Positions 8,962 to 18,800 of a stretch of 64,000 nucleotides of DNA are shown piece after piece. The stretch is from contig QWII01000076.1 in the NCBI GenBank assembly GCA_021405325.1, positions 6,646-70,645 on the forward strand, in the 5' to 3' direction. This DNA comes from Caldilinea sp. CFX5 (GTDB lineage: Bacteria > Chloroflexota > Anaerolineae > Caldilineales > Caldilineaceae). The notes under the pieces were generated by a model, which saw nothing but the letters and a program-made list of their open reading frames with translations, had not been told where the DNA came from and searched no databases. Numbering within the stretch: the first letter of the stretch is position 1; every line of letters begins with the position of its first letter. A program made the position numbers and the translations under genes.

Positions 8962-9878
8962 ACCTTACAATGTACCAGCCGTTTGTTTGGAAATTATAAG
9001 AAAGTCATAAGATTTATCAGCTAAGTGTAAGCTATTTTCTACGCCTTTTGCTGTATAATTCTTAGCAGGATTTCGTATGATTGACGTAGCATTATACGTC
9101 TCACATACTACTGTGAATTCCACGGTAATCCAAGCAAAGCCACTAGCACCGCACACACGACAACTACAAATCGTATAATGAACGTTAATTAATCGGAGAA
9201 GTACAGTTGCTTTGGCAGTTAACTGTAAGTTATTTTCTACGCCATTTGTAGTATGATTGTAAGTAAAGTTTCATGCAAACCTGTGATTGCGTTACCTTGT
9301 TCCTTCACTACTCATCCCTACGCAATACTCTTACCGAATCGCAGCATCGCCCAGTAACCACAATGCAATCACCAACCATTTTCAGGAGGCTGTGCCAACG
9401 CCTATAAGCAGTAAAGGGCGGTATGCTAAAAATTACTGAATACTACCGTCATAAAGAAGGAAGCATTCCACCGGTTGACCGACCCATGAAATGCTTCCCC
9501 ATACAAAGCAACTTGTTGTTCCCTTTGTTTTCTCGGTACCTAGGCAGTAGCGGAGAAGACAAAGTCGTCGAAAGGATGTAGCAGAACTACGTCCGGAGTC
9601 GCCTTGCGCATTGTAGTATACCCACAATGTGTAAGGTTGTCAATCCTGGCGCAGTTCCCACCTACTCCTCTCCACGCTTCGTTCAATAGGATTTGCTATT
9701 GAACATCTTCTCTATGATTTTCATACAGTAGCTGTACGTAGTGCAAACCATAGAACGGTGTGCGATGCCGACGCGAAAGGAGGTGAGGCTTCGTCACAAA
9801 GTCTTGTCCGTTGTCCCCATAACGGTCGGGGAGCCTTTTCTTGATTCATCTTTATCAAACATGTTTTTCGGAGGGAAT
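8962..9878. other. Non-coding leader region before the surface-protein island
   Basis: About 0.9 kb with no convincing gene on either strand and visibly AT-richer than the flanking genes. It contains an imperfect 43-bp duplication (9018-9060 and 9216-9258), each copy ending in a -10-like box. It also contains a small hairpin near 9460-9500 (GGAAGCATT pairing with AATGCTTCC) and a stem GGATGTAG/CTACGTCC near 9575-9595. Just upstream of the first surface gene is a CCCC...GGGG stem followed by CCTTTTCTT. It may be a long structured 5' UTR or an unannotated RNA gene. I could not match it to a known riboswitch. Confidence 0.5.
9018..9258 (+). repeat. Duplicated promoter-like 43-bp unit
   Basis: Copies at 9018-9060 and 9216-9258 agree at about 35 of 43 positions and share the core TATTTTCTACGCC. 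Copy 1 ends in TATAAT (9054-9059) and copy 2 in TATGAT (9252-9257) at the same offset. Both point toward the surface-protein genes. The -35 regions are poor, so an alternative sigma factor or an activator site is possible. Confidence 0.55.
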
Positions 9879-12695
9879 ATGCAGTTACAACCTACACGTT
9901 TGACCCAAAGCCGGTCCCGCGGGCGCTATTGGATCGCCCTGCTCTGTGGCCTGCTCCTTGGGCTGCTGGTGGTCCTGCCCGCTTTTGCGGTGGTGCCTGC
10001 CGGCAACATTACGACCAGCACCAATGAAGATACGGCTGTCTCGATTAATGTCAGCAATCCCAGTCCAGCCTTGCACAACCTGCTGCTGATTACGCCTTCG
10101 CCGGCGCACGGCACGGCTGTAGTGCAGGGGGACAAAACCACTATTATTTACACCCCGGGGGCCAATCAAACCAGCTCCGTCACCTTTGGCTATCATTTTT
10201 GCGAGATCAGCAGCAACACCTGCGGTTCTCCCGGTCAAATTACGGTGAACATTACGGCAGTTAATGACGATCCCGTGGCTGTTGATGATACCCATACGGT
10301 CAACGAAGATGCGCTTTTATTTGGTGTAACCATCAACGTGCTGGGCAATGATAGCCCCGGCCCCAATGAAACGGAACCGCTGCGTGTGGTCAATATTGTG
10401 ACGCCGCCAACCAACGGCACCGCGACCTTCCTGCCCATCAATAGCGCGCCTGTCACCTACATCCCATCCCCTAATTTCTGTGGTGTCGATACCTTTGAGT
10501 ATCAGGTGTGGGATGGCGCCTTGACGGACATCGGCCTGGTGACGGTGACGGTTACTTGTATCAATGACCCGCCGACGGCGACGAATGACACCTTTACCGT
10601 CAATGAAGATTCGGTCAACAATGTCCTTAATGTGTTGGCCAATGATAATGGCGGGCCGGCGAACGAAAATCAAACGCTCACCATCGTGCCGGGTAGTGTG
10701 ACTGCGCCCACCCACGGTACAGCGGTTATCAATGGCGCCAATATCCAGTATACGCCGGCGGCGAATGTCTGTACGCCGGCCACCTTCAACTACACCATTC
10801 AGGATGACGGCGGCACACCACGAACGGCCACGGTGATTGTGAATGTGACTTGTCTGCCGGAAGTGCCCACGCTGACGGTGGTCAATCCGCAGAATCTGGG
10901 CAACCACACCTTCTCGGTCGACGTACTCTTGGACAGCCCGGACACAGCCGTTTCCGCGCTTGACTTCATGCTGGGTTTCAACACAAGCTGTCTCGAAGAT
11001 CGCGACACCCCGGCTAATGGCTTTGCCGGCGCCGGTGATGATGACATCACGACAACTTTGCCAACCACTAACCCTGTTCCGCCGAATTTCAGCTTTTTGG
11101 CCCAAGACGTCGCTGGTCAGATCCGCTTCCTGGTTGCCTCAACCACCAATCCGGCTTCTATCCTTGCCGGACCGAGTGGCCCAACCAACCGGACCATTGC
11201 CACCATTCGCTTCCGGCTGAAACCCACTTGTCCGCAGCCCACCACCGGCCAATTTGCCGTTGGCTTCGCCTTCCCGAGCGCCTCCTTCTTTGGCACGAAT
11301 AGCCAACAGATCGCCGGCGGCATTACTGTGCCGGTCAATACGATGGCCCTCACCGCCAATCTGGCGCCAACCGCCATTGGCCTGACGCCTGCCACTGTGC
11401 AGGAAGGCATTGCCGGCGCCACGGCTGGTACGCTCTCCACCACCGATGCTGACGATACCACCCACACCTACACGTTGGTTAGCGGCACCGGCAGCACCGA
11501 CAACAGCAGCTTCCAAATTCTTGGCAATCAGTTGAAACTGCAACCGGCCCTGATTGCTAATTTCGCCACAAAGCCCAGCTATTCTGTGCGTGTCCGCAGC
11601 ACCGACCCCTATGGCGGCTCGACGGAGATCGTTTTCACCATTACGGTCATTCGGGCCAACCGCGCACCGAATGCGGTCAACGATGGCGTGGCGCCGCCCA
11701 TTATCGTTACCCATGGGACGTCGTTGCTGATCAACGTCTTAGCCAATGACAGTGATCCCGATGGCAACCCGCTGACCATCATTGGCGTCACCCAGGGCGC
11801 TAAGGGCGCCGTCGGCATTGCCGGCAGCAACGTGACCTACAACTCCTCTGACCCGGACTACAACGGGACTGATAGCTTTAGCTACACCATTTCCGATGGT
11901 CAGGCGCCGCCTCTCACCGACAGCGCCACCGTTTCGGTGATTGTCGTTGCCAATGACACGCCCGGCGACTGCAATAGTGACAGCGCGGTCAATGCCGGCG
12001 ACCTGGCCGCTTTGGGCTTGGAAATTTTCGACAATGATGGCCAAACTTGGTACAACGCCTTCCAATCCACCTTTGTCGGCAGCCCGCGCGGCTGTGACGC
12101 CAATGGCGACCAGAAGATCGACGCCGCTGACATTGTGACCACGGTCTGTATCATCTTTACCAGTAATGCCTGCCCGCCGGCGGTCACCGCCAGCGATGCG
12201 CAGAGCGCCACTCTGGCTGTGGGCAGCGGCCTCTCCGCAGCGCCCGGCGCCAAGGTCAGCGTGCCGGTACGGTTGACAACCGGCGGCAATTCAGTGGTGG
12301 CGGCGGTCTTTGCCGTGGACTTTGACACCGCCCACCTGAGCTTTGACGCCACCGATGCCGACAACAGTGGTCTGCCCGATGCGGTGAGCATCAATGCGCC
12401 GGCTGACATGAGCATGAGCGCGACCTACAATGCCGCCGAAAGCCGCATCGAGATCGTCGTCTTCGATCTGCCGCCCTTCACCGCCCTCAGCGACGGCACG
12501 TTGGCCACGGTGGATCTGACCGTGAACGCCGGCGTCACCGTCACCGAAACAGCCGTCAATTTGACCACCACCTCGCTGGGCAACACCGAAGGTCAGTCGG
12601 TGCCGGTCGAAGTCACCAACGGCGCGGTGGAAATCAAGGCCCAACCCGGCGGTCAGAATGCGTTCCGCATCTTCCTGCCTAATGTTATCCGGTAA
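9879..12695 (+). CDS. Secreted cadherin/Big-like protein with dockerin and cohesin-like modules
   Basis: A 938-aa exported protein of unknown ligand. The ATG at 9879 follows GGAGGG and starts a classical signal peptide (YWIALLCGLLLGLLVVLPAFA). Then come Ig/cadherin-like repeats of the VNEDALLFGVTINVLGND type (three near the N-terminus, another around NRAPNAVNDG). A cohesin-like domain lies between (TLTVVNPQNLGNHTFSVDVL). A dockerin-like pair of calcium loops follows (GDCNSDSAVNAGDLAAL and CDANGDQKIDAADIVTT), then a second cohesin-like domain (GAKVSVPVRLTTGGNSVVAA). The protein ends in FRIFLPNVIR, a variant of the tail shared by the next four proteins. No transmembrane anchor or LPXTG is present. 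Confidence 0.85.
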   Translation: MQLQPTRLTQSRSRGRYWIALLCGLLLGLLVVLPAFAVVPAGNITTSTNEDTAVSINVSNPSPALHNLLLITPSPAHGTAVVQGDKTTIIYTPGANQTSSVTFGYHFCEISSNTCGSPGQITVNITAVNDDPVAVDDTHTVNEDALLFGVTINVLGNDSPGPNETEPLRVVNIVTPPTNGTATFLPINSAPVTYIPSPNFCGVDTFEYQVWDGALTDIGLVTVTVTCINDPPTATNDTFTVNEDSVNNVLNVLANDNGGPANENQTLTIVPGSVTAPTHGTAVINGANIQYTPAANVCTPATFNYTIQDDGGTPRTATVIVNVTCLPEVPTLTVVNPQNLGNHTFSVDVLLDSPDTAVSALDFMLGFNTSCLEDRDTPANGFAGAGDDDITTTLPTTNPVPPNFSFLAQDVAGQIRFLVASTTNPASILAGPSGPTNRTIATIRFRLKPTCPQPTTGQFAVGFAFPSASFFGTNSQQIAGGITVPVNTMALTANLAPTAIGLTPATVQEGIAGATAGTLSTTDADDTTHTYTLVSGTGSTDNSSFQILGNQLKLQPALIANFATKPSYSVRVRSTDPYGGSTEIVFTITVIRANRAPNAVNDGVAPPIIVTHGTSLLINVLANDSDPDGNPLTIIGVTQGAKGAVGIAGSNVTYNSSDPDYNGTDSFSYTISDGQAPPLTDSATVSVIVVANDTPGDCNSDSAVNAGDLAALGLEIFDNDGQTWYNAFQSTFVGSPRGCDANGDQKIDAADIVTTVCIIFTSNACPPAVTASDAQSATLAVGSGLSAAPGAKVSVPVRLTTGGNSVVAAVFAVDFDTAHLSFDATDADNSGLPDAVSINAPADMSMSATYNAAESRIEIVVFDLPPFTALSDGTLATVDLTVNAGVTVTETAVNLTTTSLGNTEGQSVPVEVTNGAVEIKAQPGGQNAFRIFLPNVIR

Positions 12696-12739
12696 GCAGT
12701 TCTGTTCCATTCGGTCAGGCGTGCAGTAGCTTTTCACTT

Positions 12740-12819
12740 CTGTCCCGTAGGGACGACTGAGTTTAGGGAGAAGAAAATGAGGACACCTAGCTCTAAACTC
12801 AAGCGTCCCTACGGGACAG
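12740..12819. repeat. Inverted repeat between surface genes 1 and 2
   Basis: 27-nt arms (12740-12766 and 12793-12819) pair with two central mismatches around a 26-nt loop. The outer arm contains the core TCCCGTAGGGACG. Related GTAGGGGCG-type cores occur in the hairpins at 24861 and 61312. It is a plausible terminator for the first surface gene. Confidence 0.8.
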
Positions 12820-12910
12820 GCTCACCTATCAAGAGCTGCTTTGCCACAACAGTACCGCGCGCCTGCCGGACCAATCGGATGACTGAGCCTACTCAGTTCA
12901 GGTGGATACC

Positions 12911-14362
12911 ATGCCCTTGAAAACTTTTAAACCCTATCTTTGGTTAGCACTTAGCTTACTGCTGCTCTTGGGCGTGAACGCCAACAAAGCAACCCAGGTG
13001 ATTGGCAAAGCGCTGGCGGCGCCGAGTAGCGGCCCTACGCTCAGCGTGGGCAGCGGAACGGTGCAGGTCGGGGAGACGATTGTTGTCCCGATTACCTATC
13101 AAAATAATGGCGCCAACATCAGTAGTATGATCTTTTCGATCAATTTTGATGAAACCTGTCTTTCCTATAGCACACACTCATTCAGTGGTTCGTTGCCCGG
13201 CGCCTTTATTCGCAGCATGAGTGTTAACCTCAGTGACACAAATGGCGAATTGGATGTCTCTATCCTCTATATCGGCATGCCGCCCATGCCCACGATCCCG
13301 GATCTGAGTTCATTGGCGACCATCACCTTTACCGCCACCTGTCAACCACCGGTTGGCGGGTCGGTCAACGCTGCGGTTGCCTTTTCCAACAATCCGTCGC
13401 CCAGCTTCGGCAGCCCATCCGGCGCTTCGGTGTCCGGCAGCGCTTCCGGCGGCGCCGTGACCATTGTAACGACGCCGGTCGATACGCCGACGGTGACGCC
13501 CACGCCCAGCCATACACCGCTGCCCACCCATACCCCGACGCAGACGCCGACCCATAGCCCGACGCCAACCCAAACCAACACGGCCACCCATACGGCCACG
13601 CCGACCCAGACACACACACCCACCGCCACCGGCACGCAGACGCCAACGCATACACCCAGCCAGACGCCGACCGCGACACGCACCGGCACCCAGACGCCAA
13701 CGGCCACGGCCACAGCGACCGCCACGGCGACCGCCACCGTAACACCGACGCCAACGGCAACCCAGACGCCGACGGCCACCGGAACGCCTACCATAACCCC
13801 CACAGGCACCCTGCCGACCGCCACGCCAACGCCAACGGCGACCGCCACCGGGACCGCGACCGCCACGGCCACGGCCACCGAAACGGCGACGGCAACCGTC
13901 ACCGGCACCCCGCCGACCACGACCCCAACGCCAACCGCGACCGCCACCACCGACGCGACGGTCACGCCGACGGTGACGTCCACGGCGACGGCGACGCAAG
14001 CTGAAACCAAGGTGGAAACGTTCACCGGCGCTGTTCAAGAAAATGGCATCCGGCTTGCTTGGCAGACCAGCAACGAAAGCAATACACGCGGCTTTTACAT
14101 CTATCGCAAAATCGAAGATAGCGATGATAACTTTGCCGCCATTACACCGCTCATGCCCGCGACCGGGGCGCCCGGTGACCTCTATGCCTATGTGGACACC
14201 AGCGCTGAAGCCGGCGTCTCTTACATCTACCTGTTGGTAGAAGAAAAGGAAGACGGCGCCCTGATTGCCTATCAGGATCTTGTGATCGTACTCGGTATCG
14301 GCATTATTGAGCCGCAGGATCGCTCCTTGTTCCTGCCGCTCGTGCAAACTGCCGAACAATAG
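12911..14362 (+). CDS. Secreted cohesin-like protein with long Thr/Pro/Ala linker
   Basis: A 483-aa exported protein. The ATG at 12911 has AGGTGG 5 nt upstream; a GTG at 12902 is a weaker alternative. A signal peptide ([16 protein letters not shown]) is followed by a cohesin-like beta domain ([32 protein letters not shown]). A linker of about 180 residues made of TPT/TAT repeats comes next. The C-terminal fibronectin-III-like domain ([20 protein letters not shown]) is followed by the tail [11 protein letters not shown]. It is nearly parallel in architecture to the next gene, indicating an old tandem duplication. Confidence 0.83.
   Translation: MPLKTFKPYLWLALSLLLLLGVNANKATQVIGKALAAPSSGPTLSVGSGTVQVGETIVVPITYQNNGANISSMIFSINFDETCLSYSTHSFSGSLPGAFIRSMSVNLSDTNGELDVSILYIGMPPMPTIPDLSSLATITFTATCQPPVGGSVNAAVAFSNNPSPSFGSPSGASVSGSASGGAVTIVTTPVDTPTVTPTPSHTPLPTHTPTQTPTHSPTPTQTNTATHTATPTQTHTPTATGTQTPTHTPSQTPTATRTGTQTPTATATATATATATVTPTPTATQTPTATGTPTITPTGTLPTATPTPTATATGTATATATATETATATVTGTPPTTTPTPTATATTDATVTPTVTSTATATQAETKVETFTGAVQENGIRLAWQTSNESNTRGFYIYRKIEDSDDNFAAITPLMPATGAPGDLYAYVDTSAEAGVSYIYLLVEEKEDGALIAYQDLVIVLGIGIIEPQDRSLFLPLVQTAEQ
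13480..14005 (+). repeat. Low-complexity Thr-Pro-Ala coding repeat
   Basis: Roughly 525 bp of imperfect ACG/ACC/GCG/CCG codon repeats encode TPT, TAT and TQTP units without interruption of the frame. Such tracts change length by slippage or recombination. The minus strand also lacks stops across it, which is why long spurious antisense frames exist here. Confidence 0.85.
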
Positions 14363-14374
14363 TCTTTGCCCAAC

Positions 14375-14432
14375 ACCACAATGGATTCGGGAAGCCGGCA
14401 GCCAATCCGCTGCTTCCCGAATCCATTGTGGT
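14375..14432. repeat. Hairpin between surface genes 2 and 3
   Basis: 21-bp perfect arms (14375-14395 and 14412-14432) with a 16-nt loop begin 12 bp after the preceding stop codon. The arm contains GGATTCGGGAAGC, close to GGATTCGGGGAGC in the nested hairpin at 54163-54292, so the two may belong to one repeat family. Confidence 0.85.
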
Positions 14433-14456
14433 ATGGTTATCTTTTTGAGAATTATT

Positions 14457-15557
14457 ATGCGCCCCAAAGCCCTGATTTTGATGCCAATTTTTTGTCTGTT
14501 ATTGCTCTGGTTAACCGCCGGTCATGCCCAGCGCCTGATGGCGCACGCAGGGGCGGCGCCCGTTTCCGCGCGTCCGCACCCCGCATCGTTCGCCGCCCCA
14601 CAGACCGGCCCTGCCTTGTCGATCGCGGCGGGACAAGTGGTGACAGCCGGTCAAGCCATCCAGGTGCCGATTGCTTTTCAGAGCAATGGCCATGCGATTG
14701 CCGCCATGATCTTTTCCGTGGATTTTGATGAACAGTGTCTGGCCCTTGATCCGACCGATCAGAATCAAGATGGTCGCCCCGACGCCATTAGCTGGCAACT
14801 GCCGGCGGGACAGATGGCTTCGGTCGTGGTTGATCTGAGTGACAGCGATGGCGAACTGGATTTTACCATTGCCGATTATTTCCCCCCCTTTATCGTGGTG
14901 CCGGATCGCGCCGCCTTGGTAACGCTAACGCTGAATACCACCTGTCAACCAGCGCCGGGAACCAGCATTACCGCTGCTGTCGCTTTTTCGACCGGCCCGG
15001 CGCCTAGCTTTGGCAGCACCAGCGGCGCCTCGGTCGCGGGCAGCGCCACTGACGGCAGCGTCATCATTCACAGTTCGACGCCGGAGCCAACCATGACGCC
15101 AACGGCGACGACCACCGTGCTACCAACCCTCACGCCCACCTTGGTCGCGACTGTGTCGCCGGCAACCACGCCCACGCCAACCGCCACCCCCACCTTGATC
15201 CCGACCGCGCCGTCAAAGACAATGATTGAAGACTTCAACGTGGCGTATGACAACAACCGCATGGTAATCACCTGGCGAACCAGCAGCGAGATCGACAGCG
15301 CCGGCTTTTATCTCTACCGCCTGGCCAACGACGGTGGGTTAAACTTTTACCCCGTCAGCGTACTGATTCCGGCGCATGGCCCTGGTCTCTACCAATTTAC
15401 TGATAGCACCGCGCTTGCCTGCGTTCGCTATACTTACCTGTTGGTGGAACGGAAAAACGATGGTCGCTTCGTCGAATATGATGAGCTGCTGCCCATCATC
15501 GGTCTCAACACGGACTGTAGTCTCCGGCATTGGTTGCCATTGGTGTACAAAAAATAA
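14457..15557 (+). CDS. Secreted cohesin-like protein with FN3-like domain
   Basis: A 366-aa exported protein. The chosen ATG (14457) lies after the hairpin and directly before a signal peptide (ALILMPIFCLLLLWLTAGHA); the frame is open further 5' but overlaps the previous gene. It has one cohesin-like domain (VVTAGQAIQVPIAFQSNG, FSVDFDEQCLAL), a short Thr/Pro linker and a C-terminal FN3-like domain (MVITWRTSSEIDSAGFYLYR). The tail is HWLPLVYKK. It is a shorter paralogue of the gene just upstream. The ligand is unknown; a matching dockerin-like module occurs in the protein encoded at 9879-12695. Confidence 0.83.
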   Translation: MRPKALILMPIFCLLLLWLTAGHAQRLMAHAGAAPVSARPHPASFAAPQTGPALSIAAGQVVTAGQAIQVPIAFQSNGHAIAAMIFSVDFDEQCLALDPTDQNQDGRPDAISWQLPAGQMASVVVDLSDSDGELDFTIADYFPPFIVVPDRAALVTLTLNTTCQPAPGTSITAAVAFSTGPAPSFGSTSGASVAGSATDGSVIIHSSTPEPTMTPTATTTVLPTLTPTLVATVSPATTPTPTATPTLIPTAPSKTMIEDFNVAYDNNRMVITWRTSSEIDSAGFYLYRLANDGGLNFYPVSVLIPAHGPGLYQFTDSTALACVRYTYLLVERKNDGRFVEYDELLPIIGLNTDCSLRHWLPLVYKK

Positions 15558-15577
15558 ACGTGCTTACTTGCCTTGCG

Positions 15578-15694
15578 CGTAGCCGGTCACGGACCGACTA
15601 CGATTAACTTGGTGAGTGTCTAAAAACCAACTCCGCTCGCTGCGAGTCCGTGACTCGCCCTAGCCGGTTACGAGTCACGGACTCGCAGCGAGCG
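15578..15694. repeat. Two adjacent hairpins after surface gene 3
   Basis: The first (15578-15602) has 11-bp arms with one mismatch and loop ACG; its core CGTAGCCGGTCACGGACCG recurs in the hairpin at 20421-20459. The second has 24-bp perfect arms (15634-15657 and 15671-15694). It is followed by CTTAGGCGTGTTCAAAG, a degenerate form of the 22-bp repeat at 20468 and 24903. Together they fill most of the 256-bp gap before the next surface gene. Confidence 0.85.
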
Positions 15695-15813
15695 ACTCGG
15701 GAACTTAGGCGTGTTCAAAGATTTACCTATCCATTTTCTCGGATGCAATCCGTTGCTGACAGCGAGAAGCCGCCTCAGCGGCTGGATATTTATTTCTCCA
15801 ATAGGAGTTGCCT

Positions 15814-18800
15814 ATGTTCCCCAATCTGAAATTGTCAACCTTGTTGCCCAATGCAATCTTGTTGCCCAAGTGGCCCTTTATCCGTCACGGGCGCCTTGCG
15901 TTCCTGTTGGCGCTGCTCTTGCTGGCGCTACCCCGGACTGTGCTGGCCCAAACGACGCCCGCCAACAACCCCGATCTAACGCCGCGGTGCGGGCTGGATG
16001 TGATTTTGGTGTTGGATGAATCCGCCTCGCTCACCGATTATGCCGCCACGGTGCGCACCAGCGTGCGCAGCCTCTTGGCCGGGCTGGCCGACACCGGCGC
16101 GCAGGTGGCGTTGATCGAATTCAATATGGAGGCGCGTCAGCCCATCGGCGCCGGCTATCACCCGATCACCAGCACCGGTCTCGCTGCCGGCGGCGTCTTT
16201 GATCGTTATCTCAATAACAACTATCAGCCCAATGGCTATACCAACTGGGAAGCCGCCTTTGCCCAGGTCGAGAACATCAACCGTGATCACGGCGTCGCGC
16301 CCCTGGTGATCTTTTTTACCGACAGCGGACCGAATGTCTATACCAACCAATTCGGCACCGTGGTTGGCGGCAATGAGGCGGTGGCGCTCGATGAAGCGGT
16401 GCAGGCGGCCAATCGGGTCAAGGCGCAAGGCTCCCACATCTTTGTCGTGGGGGTCGGTGATGTCACCGCCGAGGCGCGCATTGTCGCCATTTCCGGGCCG
16501 GACCAACATCCGCAACAGCGTCTGCCCTTTGGGCAATCCGACTATACGTTGACCGTCTTTGCCGAGTTGGAGCAGAGCCTGAGCCAGATCGTCTTTAACC
16601 TCTGCGCACCGGCGGTGGTCGTGACCAAATATATCAACACGGGGAATGGTGCGGGCTATACACCGTTGCCCGGCCATCCCTTTGCCGGCGCCGTCGCCAT
16701 TGCGCAAAACGGCCAACCGGCGACCGCCTTTGAATGGATGGCGCCGGTCACTGGCCCGGCCACGCAACAGGGACAAAGCCAGTCGCTGGTTACGGATGGC
16801 GGCGGGCGGGCGCGCTGGCAATGGTTGCCGGGGGCGCCGGCTGCTCCTCAGCCCTGGCCCTCCCGCTTCACCCTGGCGGAGACGCTGCAACCCGGCGATA
16901 TCTTTGTCGAAGCGCTCTGCACCCGGCGCACACTGGGCAGCAATGGCCTTTATACCATCAACAACTTTACCCTCACCACCTTGCCGGCCACGGTCGATAT
17001 TGGCCCGGCGGATCTGCTCCTCTGCGATGTGCGCAACTCGCGCCTGGGCCTGGCCGTCGAGAAGACAGCCAACCCGACGACGCTCCCGGAGAGTGGCGGC
17101 AACGTTGTCTTCACCTTCCAGGTCATCAACAACGGCGGGGCGCCGGTGGCGTTACAAAGTCTGGTGGACAGCGCCTTCGGCAACCTGCACGGTCAGGGCG
17201 ATTGTGTGGCCGATGGCGCCGTCACCATTGCCGCCGGCGCCGACTACCGCTGCACCATTACCAAATTTCTCAGCGGTAATGCCGGCACGCCCCATGTCAA
17301 TACCGTCACGGCCACCGTGCGCAGCGCCCAAAATGTGACCGTCAGCCGCACTGATAGCGCTACTGTCACCTTTAGCGACGTGGCGCCCACCCTCACCTTT
17401 ACGCGTGACGCCGCCCCCACCAGCTTGCATGAACCGGGCGGGCCGGTCGTCTACGGCGTACAATTCAGCAACAACAATCCGGGGGAAGCGCTCACCATCA
17501 CCACCCTGAGTGACAACCGCTACGGGAACATCACCACCGTTGGCGGCGCGGTGAGCGCCACCACTTGTGCCACACCGATTGTGTTGGCGCCGGCCGGTGC
17601 GCCCAATGCCGCCTACAGTTGTCACTTTACGGCGCAAGTGAGCGGCCCGCCCGGCCCGGTGATCGACACCCTCAGCGCGACGGTAAATGACGATGACGGC
17701 AACACCGTGACCATGAGCCGCGACCAACTGGTGACAATTCTCAATGTGCCGCCGCAAGGCGTGCTGGCGGTCACCGTCACGCCGGCCAGCCGACCGGAAC
17801 CGGGGGGAATCTTTACCTTCCAACTGGCCGTGACGAACACCAACCCCGCCGAAACGCTCAACCTGACCGCCCTGACCAATAGCGTCTATGGCAACCTGGA
17901 GCAGACCGGCGGCGCCGTTACCGCCACGGACTGCACCACCCCGCACCTGCTGGCCCCGGCCGGTCAACCGGCGGCGACCTACCGTTGTACCGTGAGCGTC
18001 CAAGTCACCGGCGGGCCGGCGCTTTATCCCAGCACGGTGCAGGCGACAATCGCCGATGATGACGGCGGCGAATTGACGCTCGCCCAAGGCGCCGTGGTGG
18101 AGATCACCGATCTCCTTTCGTCCATCCTGGTGACAAAGCGCGCCAATCCGACCAGCTTACCCGAACCGGGCGGCAATGTTACCTTTACCGTAACCGTCGA
18201 AAACAGCAGCCTCCTTGATCAAGTGCGCATCGACCAGATCACCGATGATCACTTTGGCGATTTGCGCACCGCTTGCGCCCCCGCCTTGCCCGCGTGGCTG
18301 CCGCCCCAGGGGGAAATTCAATGTCAATTCGTCCGCCCGATCACCGGCGCTGTTGGCTTCTACCATGCCAATACCGTCACTGCCGTTGGGGTGGACGATG
18401 ACGGCATTGCCGTCCGTGATAGCGACCTGGCTATTGTCGGCATCACCGATCTGCCCTCGCTCCTGGAGATCACCCAGAGCGCCCAGCCGGCCAATCTGCC
18501 GGAGCCGGGTGGTCCCGTCACCTTTACTGTGGTGATTAGAAACAAGAGCGCTGTGGATGTCGTGACGGTCACCAAAGTGGAGGCCAATGCCGCACCGTCC
18601 GTCACCGGCGCCACGCGCCAGGCGCCGGCGCTGCTCGACATTAGCGCCCATTGCCAGCCCCCCTTGCCGGTGGCATTGGCGCCCGGTGCGCAAATCGTCT
18701 GTGTCTTTACCAAAGTGATCAATGGCCCTGTTGATGCGCGCCATATCAACGAAGTGACCGTCACCGGTCAGGACGATGAAGCGCTGCCGTTGACTGAGCG

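Noticed and set aside
9390..9760. Group II intron or twister-like ribozyme remnant
   Set aside because: Some short stems and GNRA-like pieces are visible, but no domain V signature or conserved ribozyme core could be assembled.
9739..9835. Possible c-di-GMP-I (GEMM) riboswitch before the first surface gene
   Set aside because: GCAAACC and ACGCGAAAGG recall parts of the aptamer, but the second conserved half (AGCGGGGUUACC-like) and the paired stems cannot be found.
13310..14467. Long minus-strand frames (up to 385 aa) across the Thr/Pro repeat
   Set aside because: They arise because the repeat lacks stop codons on every frame; the products are Arg/Gly or Val/Gly low-complexity without ribosome sites.
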